The translations under genes were made by a program, and so were the position numbers. A stretch of 64,000 nucleotides of DNA from Polyangium sp. 6x1 (GTDB lineage: Bacteria; Myxococcota_A; Polyangia; Polyangiales; Polyangiaceae), in contig NZ_JARZHH010000021.1 in NCBI RefSeq assembly GCF_029946515.1, forward strand, positions 1 through 64,000, written 5' to 3'. Below, one piece after another: positions 7,528-16,322 of this stretch. Below the pieces are notes generated by a model. The model made no database searches. It saw only the letters and a program-made list of their open reading frames with translations, and was not told where the DNA came from. Each line of letters starts with the position of its first letter. Within the stretch, counting starts at the first letter, position 1.

Positions 7528-9429
7528 ATGGCTTCTCGAACCCCCGCCCCCGGCGCGATCGTCGACAACAAGTACCGCCTTGCAGAGCGCATCGGCGGTG
7601 GCGGGATGGGCCACGTCTTTCGTGCGGAGAACGTGCTCGCCGGCCGCGCGGTCGCGATCAAGTTCCTCCACCCCGAGCTGTCGGAGAACACCGAGCTCGC
7701 GCAGCGCTTCTTCCAGGAGGCCCAGGCGGTCAACCGCATCCGCCACCCGAACATCGTCGACGTGATCGACGCGGGCGTGGGCGAGATGGGCCCCTACATC
7801 GTGATGGAGCACCTCGAAGGCGAGGGCGTGGGCTCCGCGCTGCAGCGGCTCGGGCGCTTCGACGTCGACGCGTCGGTCGGGACGTGCATCCCCGTCCTCG
7901 AGGCCCTCGACGCCGCGCACCGCGTGGGCATCATCCACCGCGATCTGAAGCCCGAGAACGTCTTCGTCGCGTTCGACGTGTCGCGAGGTCAAGCGGTCGT
8001 AAGGCTTCTGGATTTCGGCATCGCGAAGGTGCTCGACTCGAGCGGCCCCTCGCCGCGCACGCGCACCGGCGTCGTCTTCGGCACGCCCGACTATCTCTCG
8101 CCCGAGCAGGCCACCGGCGACGCGCCGATCGACGGCCGCAGTGATCTCTTCGCCGTGGGCGTCTTGCTCTACGAGCTGCTCACGGGCACGCGCCCGTTCC
8201 GCGCGCCGACGGCCGTGGCGACGGCGTTCCGCGTGGTGCACGCCGAGGCGCCCACGCTCGCCGCGGCGGGCGTGCATGTCGATCAGCGGCTCGAAGCGGT
8301 GGTGGCGAGGCTCCTGCAGAAGGATCCGATGAAGCGCTACGCCACCGCAGGCGAAGTGGCGCGCGAGCTCGAGCGCTTCTCGTCGGATCCGATGAAGCGC
8401 GCGATGGCGCTCGGTCGGATCATCAACGTGCCTCGACGCGTCGCGCAGGCGAGCGTGGCGCAAGCGCAAGGCGGGCCTCCGCCGCCGCCGCCGACCACGA
8501 TCCTGCCCGAGCCCGAGCGCATCAACACGCCGCTGCGCGAGCCGCCCCCCGCGCCTGCGCCGATCCGGCCGAGCGTGCGCACGAGCTTCAGCGATAGCGG
8601 CGCTTCGTCGATCCCGTACGCGCCGACGCGCGTCGTGCCGAGCATGGGGAGCCCCAGCCGCTCGAGTGATCCCGGGCCGCCGCCGCGAGGCGACTACATC
8701 GCGTCGTCGCGCAACGTCGAGCCGCTCGTGCCCCCGGCGATGCCGAAGCCGCTCGGCGTGGCGCGGAACGCGGCGTCGTCGGCGAGCTCCTCGAGCACGT
8801 CGGTGGGCTCCTCGAACGCGGGTCCGCCGTCGCGGTACGTGCAGTCGCGCTCGGCGTCGTCGCGCTTCCCCGGCATGTACCAGGTGCGCGGCGCGGTGCT
8901 GCGCGCCGTGGACAAGGCCCTCACGGAGGACGCGGGTCCGCGCGTGCGCGAGCAGGTCGTCGCGCAGCTCCCGCAGCGCTACGCCGAGGACTTCCTGAAC
9001 GACTCGATCAACGCGCTCGTCGCGTACGATCTCGAGGCGCTCGACGCGTACATGGAGATCGCGACGGCGATCTCGCTGCACGAGCCTTCACGATGGCGCG
9101 CGCTCGGTCGCCTCGCGATCGGCGGCGAGCTCCACAACACGGTGCGCAGCGTGCTCCGCCCCGCGCCGGATCTGCAGATCGCGATCCGACGCGGGATCTC
9201 GATCTGGTCGCGGCTCTTCAGCTTCGGCGCGTGGAAGGTGGGCGCGAGCCAAAGCGGCAAGGTGGTCCTGCAGATCGCGGAGTTCGAGCCGGCGTCGCTG
9301 GCGCTACGCCTGTGGGTCGTGGGGATGGTCGAGGAGACCGCGCGCCGTGCTGCGAGCTTCGACGTGCGCGTGGCGATCAGCGCCGGTGAGGTCGGGTTCA
9401 CGCCCGAGCTGACCTGCGAGATCGCTTGA
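7528..9429 (+). CDS. Ser/Thr protein kinase with DUF2378-like C-terminal domain
   Basis: 633 residues. Residues about 17-290 are a Hanks-type kinase: glycine loop IGGGGMGHVF, K45 in VAIKF, catalytic D139 in IIHRDLKPEN, D162 in LDFG, and GTPDYLSPEQ in the activation segment. A Pro/Ser-rich linker (about 310-450) with no membrane helix follows. Residues about 450-633 form a globular domain with RWRALGRLAIGG and LRLWVVGMVEETARRA segments that resemble the myxobacterial DUF2378/TIGR02265 family, a tentative match. No transmembrane segment is seen, so the kinase is probably cytosolic. The partner and signal are unknown. Confidence 0.88.
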   Translation: MASRTPAPGAIVDNKYRLAERIGGGGMGHVFRAENVLAGRAVAIKFLHPELSENTELAQRFFQEAQAVNRIRHPNIVDVIDAGVGEMGPYIVMEHLEGEGVGSALQRLGRFDVDASVGTCIPVLEALDAAHRVGIIHRDLKPENVFVAFDVSRGQAVVRLLDFGIAKVLDSSGPSPRTRTGVVFGTPDYLSPEQATGDAPIDGRSDLFAVGVLLYELLTGTRPFRAPTAVATAFRVVHAEAPTLAAAGVHVDQRLEAVVARLLQKDPMKRYATAGEVARELERFSSDPMKRAMALGRIINVPRRVAQASVAQAQGGPPPPPPTTILPEPERINTPLREPPPAPAPIRPSVRTSFSDSGASSIPYAPTRVVPSMGSPSRSSDPGPPPRGDYIASSRNVEPLVPPAMPKPLGVARNAASSASSSSTSVGSSNAGPPSRYVQSRSASSRFPGMYQVRGAVLRAVDKALTEDAGPRVREQVVAQLPQRYAEDFLNDSINALVAYDLEALDAYMEIATAISLHEPSRWRALGRLAIGGELHNTVRSVLRPAPDLQIAIRRGISIWSRLFSFGAWKVGASQSGKVVLQIAEFEPASLALRLWVVGMVEETARRAASFDVRVAISAGEVGFTPELTCEIA

Positions 9430-9449
9430 GCGCTTGATCGCTGCACGAT

Positions 9450-9471
9450 GGGGGGCCGCGCTTGGCCCCCC
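9450..9471. terminator. GC hairpin between convergent kinase and zinc-ribbon genes
   Basis: GGGGGGCC (9450-9457) and GGCCCCCC (9464-9471) form an 8-bp stem with a 6-base loop between two convergent genes. Neither side has a T run, so it is a bidirectional terminator candidate of moderate weight. Confidence 0.45.
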
Positions 9472-9498
9472 GAACCCCTTGGTTCTTCGTGACGAGCT

Positions 9499-10047
9499 TC
9501 AGGACGGTTTTTCGGCCTGGAAGCAAGCGCGGCAGTAGACCTTCTGGCCCTCGGCCGGCTTGAACGGGACGGTGGCCGCGACGCCGCACGCCGCGCACGT
9601 GATCGGGAAACCGCGGCCGCGCGGGCCACGCGGGCCGGACGAGGCGCGCGGGCCCTGCGCGCGATCCTGGCCGCTGTCTCGCGGGCCCTGACCTCGCGGA
9701 GAGAAGCCGCCGCCGCGGGGCCCCGGAGATGCGGGACGGCCGTACGACGGGTACGTCGCGAAGTGCGGATCGGCCATCGGGCTCCGGTACTCGTTCACGT
9801 CGCCCGTGTATCGACCGGGGCGCGCGGCGGGCTCGTGCCTTCGACCTTCGCGCCCCCGCGGAGCGCCGCGCCCCGGGCCCTCGCTGCGGCCCGTGCTCTT
9901 CGAACGCTTCTCGCGCCAGCAGGGCTTGCAGAGGGTCGGCGGGGACGAAAGCCCTCGCTCGGCGCGCGCGGCCGCGTCGGTGGCGGAAAAGAGGAACGAC
10001 GAGCCGCAGCTCGCGCAGTTGATCTGCTCGTCTCGGTGCTGCTCCAT
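9499..10047 (-). CDS. Double zinc-ribbon protein
   Basis: 182 residues from ATG 10047, preceded by CCGGAG. Two Cys4 ribbons bracket a low-complexity middle. The N-terminal one is C11/C14 (CASCGSSF) with C40/C43 (LCKPCW). The C-terminal one is C151/C154 (CAACGVAATVPF) with C172/C175 (VYCRACF), matching the CxxC-ssRNA/DksA-like ribbon frequent in deltaproteobacterial and cyanobacterial small proteins. The middle, about 100 residues, is rich in Arg, Gly and Pro with RGRG-type stretches, as in RNA-binding proteins. An RNA-associated role is plausible but is inference from composition only. Confidence 0.75.
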   Translation of the reverse strand: MEQHRDEQINCASCGSSFLFSATDAAARAERGLSSPPTLCKPCWREKRSKSTGRSEGPGRGAPRGREGRRHEPAARPGRYTGDVNEYRSPMADPHFATYPSYGRPASPGPRGGGFSPRGQGPRDSGQDRAQGPRASSGPRGPRGRGFPITCAACGVAATVPFKPAEGQKVYCRACFQAEKPS

Positions 10048-10416
10048 GGACACTCCGGAAACTCTTCGCAAAGGGCGTGGGCGCCGAGGTCCGCGCGCCC
10101 GCGTGGCGCGCTCGGCACCCCCTGATTTCACGGCAAAAACGCCCGCCCTGTGCAGGACGAGCGCTCGGAGATCGTGGAGATCAAGGTGACATGGAGCCCC
10201 TCGGGGTCAAGGCGCTCGTTCCTCGCCTCCACGCGCTCTCCGCGGTCCGCCTCGGCTGTGCGCGACGCGCGAAGACGCGAGGGGATATCACCGCGTTTTG
10301 GCCAGTGCTACAAGGGGAGCCACGACGCCATTCCGCCTTCGCTGACGCACCGCGTGCGCGACGCATGTTCGCGCGTACGCCGCGACGCAAACGAAGAGCG
10401 CCCTTCGAGCAGAGCG
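10048..10416. other. 369-base divergent intergenic region, no gene seen
   Basis: This gap separates the zinc-ribbon gene (minus) and the KOW-protein gene (plus) and should hold two promoters. A plus-strand frame is open from 10150 into the downstream gene, but its encoded residues are Arg/Ser-rich without domain character. I see no hairpin, RNA gene or repeat. Confidence 0.4.
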
Positions 10417-11847
10417 ATGACCCACGCCCCCTTGCACCTGACGGACAGCGACTTCGACGCCTATGCCCCGGAGAAGGCGACATCGAACGCCTACTCGCGC
10501 CCGCGCCTCGAAGTGAAGCAGCGCGCGCTCGCCTGGGCGCGCGGCGTGATCGCGCGCCTCGCGGAGCTCGGGATCACGGTCGACGTGCACGGATCGGACG
10601 AGCATCCGACCCTGCGCAACAAGAAACGCGTGGAGTGCCAGTGGGTCTTCTTCTGGCGCGACGCGGCGGCGCGCGAAGAGCTCGATCGGCTGCTCGACGC
10701 AGGACGATCGATCTCGGCCGCGATCGATGATCCGAGCCCGTACAATCGGCACGCGTTCCTCGCGCTCCGGATCGACTCGCACGGCGTCGAGGTCTGCTTC
10801 GCCGTGCACCCCGAGGCGAAGGTCGACATCGACAACCTGCGCGCGCGGCTCGCGGCGAAGGACGCGGGGGAGGCGGGCCAGGCCGGACCGACGGCGCTCG
10901 CTCCCGAGCTCACGGCCGCGCTGCGCGCGCTCCCGGAGCAGTTCGCGGTGGGCGTCGGCGCCGATCGCGTGGCGGCGAGCGCGGCGAGCCCGGAGGCGAT
11001 CGAGGCGATGCTGGAGCGCGCGGCCGAGGGGCAAGTGCCGCTCTGGATCGGATGGGCCGTGCCGCGCGAGGTCGCGCTGGAGCACGCTTCAATCCTCGAC
11101 GAGCAGCTCGAAGACGCGCTGCTCGCGCTCGCGCCGATCTACACGCTCGTCGCGTGGTCGCGGCAGAACGATCACATCGCGCTCGATCGGCGCCTCGCAG
11201 GCATCGAGCGCGAGCGCGCCCGGACGCACGCGGAGGTCTCGGCGCAGACCGAGAAGTGGCAAGCCGAGCAGGCGGCCGCGCGAGAGAAGTCGCTCGCCGA
11301 AGCGAAGGCGCGCGGCGAGGAGGGGCCACGCGCGTCCGCGCTTCCGTTCGCGCATGGCGCGCGCGGGGGGCACGGCGCGCCGCGCAGGCCTTCGCTCGAC
11401 ACGTTGTTCAAGCCGAACAACAAGGGCGAGGCGGATCGCGATCGGCGCGGCGGGAGGCCACAAGAGCCGAAGGCCGCGCAGGCGCCGGCCGCGCCGCGAG
11501 AGCGCGAGCGCGAGCGCGAGCACACGCCCACGCCGCCTCGTGTTGCGCCCGCGCCCGCGGCCCAGGCGCCCGCGCCCGCGCCCGCAGCTTCGAGCAACAC
11601 GAGCGCGGCGGCACCGACCACGATGGAGAAAGGCGCGCGTGTGCGCGTCTTGAGCGGCCCGTTCCTGGACAAGATCGGCGTCGTTGGCGAGCTCGACGGA
11701 CGCGGCGGCGCGCGCGTGCTGCTCGGTCTCCTGTCGACGCGGATCGAGGTCACGGATCTCGCGCTCGTGCCCGAGGGGCGCGAGCGGCCCGCGATCCAGA
11801 GCTCCCACCGGCGGCCCACGGCCCCGATGCCCCGTAAAGCGCGCTGA
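10417..11847 (+). CDS. Uncharacterised protein with C-terminal KOW-like motif
   Basis: 476 residues from ATG 10417; an in-frame GTG/ATG extension to 10150 is judged non-coding in character. Residues 1-260 are a globular domain I do not recognise (LHLTDSDFDAYAPEK, VHGSDEHPTLRNKKRVECQW), then a coiled-coil-like Arg/Glu segment (about 260-310) and a Pro/Ala/Arg-rich linker with alternating Arg-Glu. Residues about 402-455 read like a KOW/NusG fold: KGARVRVLSGPFLDKIGVVGEL followed by RVLLGLLSTRIEVTDLALV. KOW modules bind RNA or proteins in transcription and translation. Its stop overlaps the next gene by one base, so it is the first gene of the exporter operon. Confidence 0.7.
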   Translation: MTHAPLHLTDSDFDAYAPEKATSNAYSRPRLEVKQRALAWARGVIARLAELGITVDVHGSDEHPTLRNKKRVECQWVFFWRDAAAREELDRLLDAGRSISAAIDDPSPYNRHAFLALRIDSHGVEVCFAVHPEAKVDIDNLRARLAAKDAGEAGQAGPTALAPELTAALRALPEQFAVGVGADRVAASAASPEAIEAMLERAAEGQVPLWIGWAVPREVALEHASILDEQLEDALLALAPIYTLVAWSRQNDHIALDRRLAGIERERARTHAEVSAQTEKWQAEQAAAREKSLAEAKARGEEGPRASALPFAHGARGGHGAPRRPSLDTLFKPNNKGEADRDRRGGRPQEPKAAQAPAAPREREREREHTPTPPRVAPAPAAQAPAPAPAASSNTSAAAPTTMEKGARVRVLSGPFLDKIGVVGELDGRGGARVLLGLLSTRIEVTDLALVPEGRERPAIQSSHRRPTAPMPRKAR

Positions 11848-13658
11848 TGCGAAAGGTCGATCCTGCCGAGTTCCCCACGGGGCTCGGCGCTCAGTTCCGG
11901 CGCAACATCTGGCTCTACGTGAGCGGCGCGGTCCTCCTCGCGGCGCAGCAGATCCTGATGGTGAAGCGCGACTTCCTCGTGCGGGAAGCCGTCGACGCCG
12001 CCGATCAGCTCCGCGCGAGCGACGCCGCCGCCGACGCGCTGCTCATGCTCGGCGTGGTCGTCACGGCCGCGATCGTGCGTGTCCTCTCGCGCTGGACGAT
12101 GTTCACGGGCGGCAGGAACGTCGAGTACGAGCTCCGCGCGGTCCTGCTCGCGCGCCTGCACAAGCTCGGCCCCGCGTTCTTCCGGCGCATGCCCACGGGC
12201 GAGATCATGAGCCGCTCGACGAGCGACCTGCAGCAGGTCCGCCTCCTCCTCGGCTTCGGCATCCTCAACGTGGTGAACTCGCTGCTCGCGTTCGCGAGCG
12301 CGCTCTACGTCATGGTGCGCGTGAGCGGAAAGCTGACGCTCGCGGCGCTCGTCACGTTCCCCGTGCTCATGCTCGTCACGCGCACCTTCTCGGGGAAGAT
12401 GTTCTCGCGCATGCGCGAGAACCAGGAGGCGCTCGGCAAGATGAGTGATCGCGTCCTCGCGAGCCTCGCCGGCGTCCGCGTCGTGCGGAGCTTCGCGCTC
12501 GAAGAGGCGGAGATCGCGACGTTCGAGCGGGCGAACCAGGACTACGTCGAGAAGAACCTCGGGCTCGCGCGCATCCGCGGCTCGATGCAGCCCATCATGG
12601 GCTCGATCCTCGCGGCGGGGACGATCATCGTCTTCTGGTACGGCGGCGCGCTCGTGCTCCGCGGGGACATCTCGAAGGGCGCGTTCATCTCGTTCTGGGC
12701 CGCGCTCGGTCGCCTCATCTGGCCGATGCTCGCGCTCGGCTTCGTGACCGCGATCCTGGCCCGCGGGCGGGCGAGCTACATGCGGCTCAAGGCGATCTTC
12801 GACGCCGTGCCGGAGGTCGTGAGCGGCGCGCTCCCCGCGCCCGAGGCCGTCTCCGGCGCGCTGCGCGTCGAGGGCCTCGCGTTCGCCCACGGCGATCGGA
12901 AGGTCCTCGAGGACGTCCGGTTCGACATCCCCGCGGGCGGCTCGCTCGCGATCGTGGGGCGCACCGGATCGGGCAAGAGCACGCTCGCCACGCTCCTGCC
13001 GCGGCTCTTGCCGACGCCGCACGGCACGGTCTTCCTCGACGGCAAGGACATCTGCGATCTACCGCTCGAGGTCGTACGCGAGAGCATCGGCTACGCGCAG
13101 CAGGACGCGTTCCTCTTCTCGACGACCGTCGCGCAGAACATCGGCTACTCGCTCGAAGAGCAGGACTCGCCGGAGGCGATGCAGAAGATCCGCGCCGCGG
13201 CGGCCGAGGCGGGCGTGCTCCAGGAGATCGAGTCCTTGCCGGACGGCTTCGACACGGTCGTCGGCGAGCGCGGCGTGCAGCTCTCGGGTGGCCAGCGGCA
13301 ACGCGTCGCGCTCGCCCGTGCGCTCTTGCGCGAGCCCCAGATCCTCGTCCTCGACGACCCGATGTCCGCGGTCGACGCGAAGACGGAGGCCGCGATCCTC
13401 GGCGCCATCGAGCGCCAGGCCGCGCGCCGCACGCTCGTCCTGATCACCCACCGCGTCGCCGCGGCGAAGCGCTGTGATCGCATCATCGTGCTCGAACGCG
13501 GGCGCGTCGTGGAGGAGGGCTCGCACGAGGAGCTCGTGGCGGCCGGCGGCCTCTACGCGTCGTTCGCCGAGGAGCAGGAGATCGAGGAGAAGCTCGCTGC
13601 GTTCGGCGCCGAGGACCTGCCCTCCTCGATGCCCTCGCCGGAGGCGGTGCACGCATGA
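11847..13658 (+). CDS. mdlA: ABC exporter half-transporter A (degenerate ATP site)
   Basis: 603 residues: six-helix exporter domain (about 20-320), then a nucleotide-binding domain. Walker A GRTGSGKST lies near residue 372, the signature LSGGQRQR is intact, and the H-loop is ITHR. Walker B is ILVLDDP, with Asp where the catalytic Glu normally stands. This Asp is the mark of the non-canonical site in heterodimeric exporters such as YheI/YheH (BmrC/BmrD), TM287/288 and MdlA/MdlB. It should pair with the next gene product to export an amphipathic compound or lipid from the inner membrane. The start overlaps the previous stop by one base (TGATG). Confidence 0.9.
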   Translation: MRKVDPAEFPTGLGAQFRRNIWLYVSGAVLLAAQQILMVKRDFLVREAVDAADQLRASDAAADALLMLGVVVTAAIVRVLSRWTMFTGGRNVEYELRAVLLARLHKLGPAFFRRMPTGEIMSRSTSDLQQVRLLLGFGILNVVNSLLAFASALYVMVRVSGKLTLAALVTFPVLMLVTRTFSGKMFSRMRENQEALGKMSDRVLASLAGVRVVRSFALEEAEIATFERANQDYVEKNLGLARIRGSMQPIMGSILAAGTIIVFWYGGALVLRGDISKGAFISFWAALGRLIWPMLALGFVTAILARGRASYMRLKAIFDAVPEVVSGALPAPEAVSGALRVEGLAFAHGDRKVLEDVRFDIPAGGSLAIVGRTGSGKSTLATLLPRLLPTPHGTVFLDGKDICDLPLEVVRESIGYAQQDAFLFSTTVAQNIGYSLEEQDSPEAMQKIRAAAAEAGVLQEIESLPDGFDTVVGERGVQLSGGQRQRVALARALLREPQILVLDDPMSAVDAKTEAAILGAIERQAARRTLVLITHRVAAAKRCDRIIVLERGRVVEEGSHEELVAAGGLYASFAEEQEIEEKLAAFGAEDLPSSMPSPEAVHA

Positions 13659-15532
13659 CGAGCTTGTCCGTGGATCCGAAGGCGAACGGCGCGAAGGTGG
13701 AGGCGCCCGGGAAAACCCGGGCCGAGAAGGCGCTCGCGCGCTTTCACGAAGAGGACCGCCTCGGCGAGGGCCTCGACGCGAACATCCTCGCGGGGCTCTG
13801 GCCGTTCATGCGGCCGCACGCGAAGTGGCTCGTCATTTCGCTCGTGCTGCTCCTCATGGGCTCGGGCCTCGCCGTGCTTCAGCCGTGGCTGATGGGGCTC
13901 ACGTTCGACGCGTTCGAACATCGCGACGCGGCGCGGACGCTCATGCAGATGGGCGCCCTCATCCTCGTCCTGAAGCTCATCGAGCAGTTGATCGCGTTCC
14001 CGCAGGTCTACCTCATGCAGCTCGCGGGCGCGCGCGCGGCGGGTGATCTGCGCGTGCACGTCTTCCGCTTCCTGCACACGCGCAGGCTCGGCTTCTTCGA
14101 TCGCACGCCCGTCGGCAGGCTCGTCACGCGTGTGACGAACGACGTCGACGCGATCAACGAGATGTTCGCCTCGGGCACGCTGAACGCGATCGGCGATCTC
14201 GTGCGCCTCGTCCTCATCATCGTGGTCATGCTGCGCCGCGACTGGCAGCTCGCGCTCATCACGTTCGTCGCGGTCCCGCCGGTCGCGGTCGGCGTCATGT
14301 GGACGCGGCGCCGGATCCGCGACGCGTTCCGCGAGATCCGCACCAAGACGGCGCGCATGAACGCCTACCTGAACGAGCAGGTCTCGGGCATGGCCGTCGT
14401 GCAGGCGTACGCGCGAGAGGAGCAGAGCGCCGCCGAGTTCGACGAGATCAACGAGGCGTACCGGCAGGCGAACAACCGCTCGATTGTCTTCGACGCTGCG
14501 CTCGACGCGGCCATCGAGCTCGTGCAGAGCCTCTGCATCGCGGCCGTGCTCTGGTACGCGGGCGTTCGCTCGCTCTCGGATCGCGTCTCGTTCGGCACGC
14601 TCGTCACGTTCGTCGCGTACATCGAGATGTTCTTCATCCCGATCCGCGACCTCTCGGCGCGCATGACGCAGCTCCAGTCGGCGATGGCCGGCGCGGAGCG
14701 CATCTTCCAGCTCCTCGAAAACAAGGAGGAGGACGCGCCGGCTCCCGCGGCCGAGGATGGGCAAGCCGCGAAGAAGGACGACGCGATTGCGTTCGAGCTC
14801 GACCACGTCGACTTCGAGTACAAGCCCGACGTGCCCATCCTCCGCGAGGTCTCGATCCAGGCGGCGAAGGGCGAGAAGATCGCGCTCGTGGGCGCGACGG
14901 GCGCGGGCAAGACGACGGTCGCGTCGCTGCTCTTGCGCCTCTACGAGGCCAAGAAGGGCCACGTGCGCGTCTTCGGCCGCGACGTCCGCACCGCGCCGCG
15001 CGACGAGCTTCGGCGAAGTTTTGCGGTTGTGCCGCAGGAGGTCTTCCTCTTCCCCGGCACGATCGCGAGCAACATCGCGGCGGGTGACGTCGAGGTCGAT
15101 CGGGCGCGTGTCGTCCGCGCGCTCGAGCGGATCGGCGCGCTCGATCTCTTCGAGCGTCGCGAAGGCGGGCTCGACGCCAAGGTCCAGGAGCGGGGCTCGA
15201 ACTTCTCGGCGGGCGAGCGCCAGCTCATCGCGTTCGCGCGCGCGCTCTACCGCGACCCGCCGATCCTCGTGCTCGACGAGGCCACGGCGAACATCGACAG
15301 CGACACCGAGGCGCGCCTGCAGAAGGCCGTCTGGGCCGCGATGCAGGGCCGCACCGCGCTCATCATCGCCCACCGCCTCTCGACGATCCGCGCGGTCGAT
15401 CGCATCGTCGTCTTCCACAAGGGCCGCGTCGTCGAGCAGGGCAGCCACGACACGTTGCTCGCGCAGGGCGGGGCGTACGCGCGCCTCTACCAGCTCCAGT
15501 TCAGCCGGGGCGAGGCGCGCGCGGCGGAGTAG
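13655..15532 (+). CDS. mdlB: ABC exporter half-transporter B (catalytic ATP site)
   Basis: 625 residues, starting in an ATGA overlap with mdlA. Transmembrane domain about 45-360 and NBD after that. Walker A GATGAGKTT lies near residue 412; Walker B is ILVLDEAT with the catalytic Glu; the H-loop is IAHR. The signature is FSAGERQ rather than LSGGQ, the same kind of variation seen in YheH-type partners. Together the two genes give one canonical and one degenerate ATP site, as in heterodimeric multidrug or lipid exporters. Substrate unknown. The TAG stop is followed at once, in the same frame, by a tandem 21-bp array. Confidence 0.9.
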   Translation: MTSLSVDPKANGAKVEAPGKTRAEKALARFHEEDRLGEGLDANILAGLWPFMRPHAKWLVISLVLLLMGSGLAVLQPWLMGLTFDAFEHRDAARTLMQMGALILVLKLIEQLIAFPQVYLMQLAGARAAGDLRVHVFRFLHTRRLGFFDRTPVGRLVTRVTNDVDAINEMFASGTLNAIGDLVRLVLIIVVMLRRDWQLALITFVAVPPVAVGVMWTRRRIRDAFREIRTKTARMNAYLNEQVSGMAVVQAYAREEQSAAEFDEINEAYRQANNRSIVFDAALDAAIELVQSLCIAAVLWYAGVRSLSDRVSFGTLVTFVAYIEMFFIPIRDLSARMTQLQSAMAGAERIFQLLENKEEDAPAPAAEDGQAAKKDDAIAFELDHVDFEYKPDVPILREVSIQAAKGEKIALVGATGAGKTTVASLLLRLYEAKKGHVRVFGRDVRTAPRDELRRSFAVVPQEVFLFPGTIASNIAAGDVEVDRARVVRALERIGALDLFERREGGLDAKVQERGSNFSAGERQLIAFARALYRDPPILVLDEATANIDSDTEARLQKAVWAAMQGRTALIIAHRLSTIRAVDRIVVFHKGRVVEQGSHDTLLAQGGAYARLYQLQFSRGEARAAE

Positions 15533-15534
15533 GC

Positions 15535-15829
15535 GTTCCGCGAGGGCGGGGTGTCGTTCCGCGAGGGCGGGGTGTCGTTCCGCGAGGGCGGGGTGTCGTT
15601 CCGCGAGGGCGGGGTGTCGTTCCGCGAGGGCGGGATGTCGTTCCGCGAGGGCGGGGTGTCGTTCCGCGAGGGCGGGGTGTCGTTCCGCGAGGGCGGGGTG
15701 TCGTTCCGCGAGGGCGGGGTGTCGTTCCGCGAGGGCGGGGTGTCGTTCCGCGAGGGCGGGATGTCGTTCCGCGAGGGCGGGATGCCGTTCCGCGAGGGCG
15801 GGGTGTCGTTCCGCGAGGGCGGGGTGTCT
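15535..15829. repeat. 21-bp tandem repeat array, about 14 copies
   Basis: A head-to-tail array of the unit GTTCCGCGAGGGCGGGGTGTC fills the whole gap between the mdlB stop (15532) and the convergent lipoprotein stop (15834). Thirteen full units run from 15551 to 15823, with one shortened unit before them. Divergence is minimal: a GGGATGTCG variant appears in a few copies and one copy reads GGGATGCCG. Because 21 is a multiple of 3, each strand is open in several frames: VSFREGG heptads on plus, NDTPPSR heptads on minus. Each unit contains CCGC-GAGG-GCGG, a small hairpin. Near identity suggests recent expansion by slippage. Confidence 0.95.
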
Positions 15830-15833
15830 TCCT

Positions 15834-16322
15834 TCACATCCCCGCGTCGACCGGACAACTCCCGTGCGGCATCGCGTCGGGATCCGGCGGCGGATTCGGC
15901 TCGCCGTCTCCGGTCCCCGCCACCACGAGCAGCCAGTAATCCACGCAGCTCCCGTTCACGATCACGAGCTTGTCCGCGTCGACCTCGCGTAGCTCTGCCT
16001 GGTTGCCCGACGCGGGCGCGATGGTGCTCTCCCCCGTCCCGCACTTTTGGAACGACAGCCAGATGTTCACGAACCGCGGGACCTCGCCGAGCCCGTGCTC
16101 GAGCTCGTAGCGCATCCCGGCGGGGAACCAGAGCAGCTCCCCGTTCCACGGCGCGCTCATGTAGACGCCGTGCTCCACCGTGCCCTCCGTGTACCGGACC
16201 GGCGTGTTCGTCTCGGCGGAGCGGTCGCAGTTCGGGCCGATCGCGTTGATCGCGTTGCAGCCGCTCGCGCCCGCGAGCGCGAGCGTGGCCGCGAGGATCC
16301 CCCAGCGCGTCGCGTGGCCCAT
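15834..16322 (-). CDS. Small lipoprotein
   Basis: 162 residues. MGHATRWGILAATLALAGASGC is a lipoprotein signal with lipid-bearing Cys22. The mature part carries four Cys (in GPNCDRS, FQKCGTG, NGSCVDY and HGSCPVD) that could form two disulfides, and ends with an acidic PPPDPDAMPHG tail. No family recognised. Its ATG shares one base with the hemB stop (TGATG), so it is probably translated from the hemB mRNA, which is an odd partner for a surface lipoprotein. Its stop directly abuts the 21-bp array. Confidence 0.75.
   Translation of the reverse strand: MGHATRWGILAATLALAGASGCNAINAIGPNCDRSAETNTPVRYTEGTVEHGVYMSAPWNGELLWFPAGMRYELEHGLGEVPRFVNIWLSFQKCGTGESTIAPASGNQAELREVDADKLVIVNGSCVDYWLLVVAGTGDGEPNPPPDPDAMPHGSCPVDAGM

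Noticed and set aside
10150-10416. 89-codon upstream extension of the KOW protein
   Set aside because: Arg/Ser-rich without structure; ATG 10417 begins a protein-like sequence.
15551-16249. 232-codon frame made of VSFREGG repeats on the plus strand
   Set aside because: It is mainly the 21-bp array plus antisense of the lipoprotein gene; no ribosome site. Kept only as an observation on the array.
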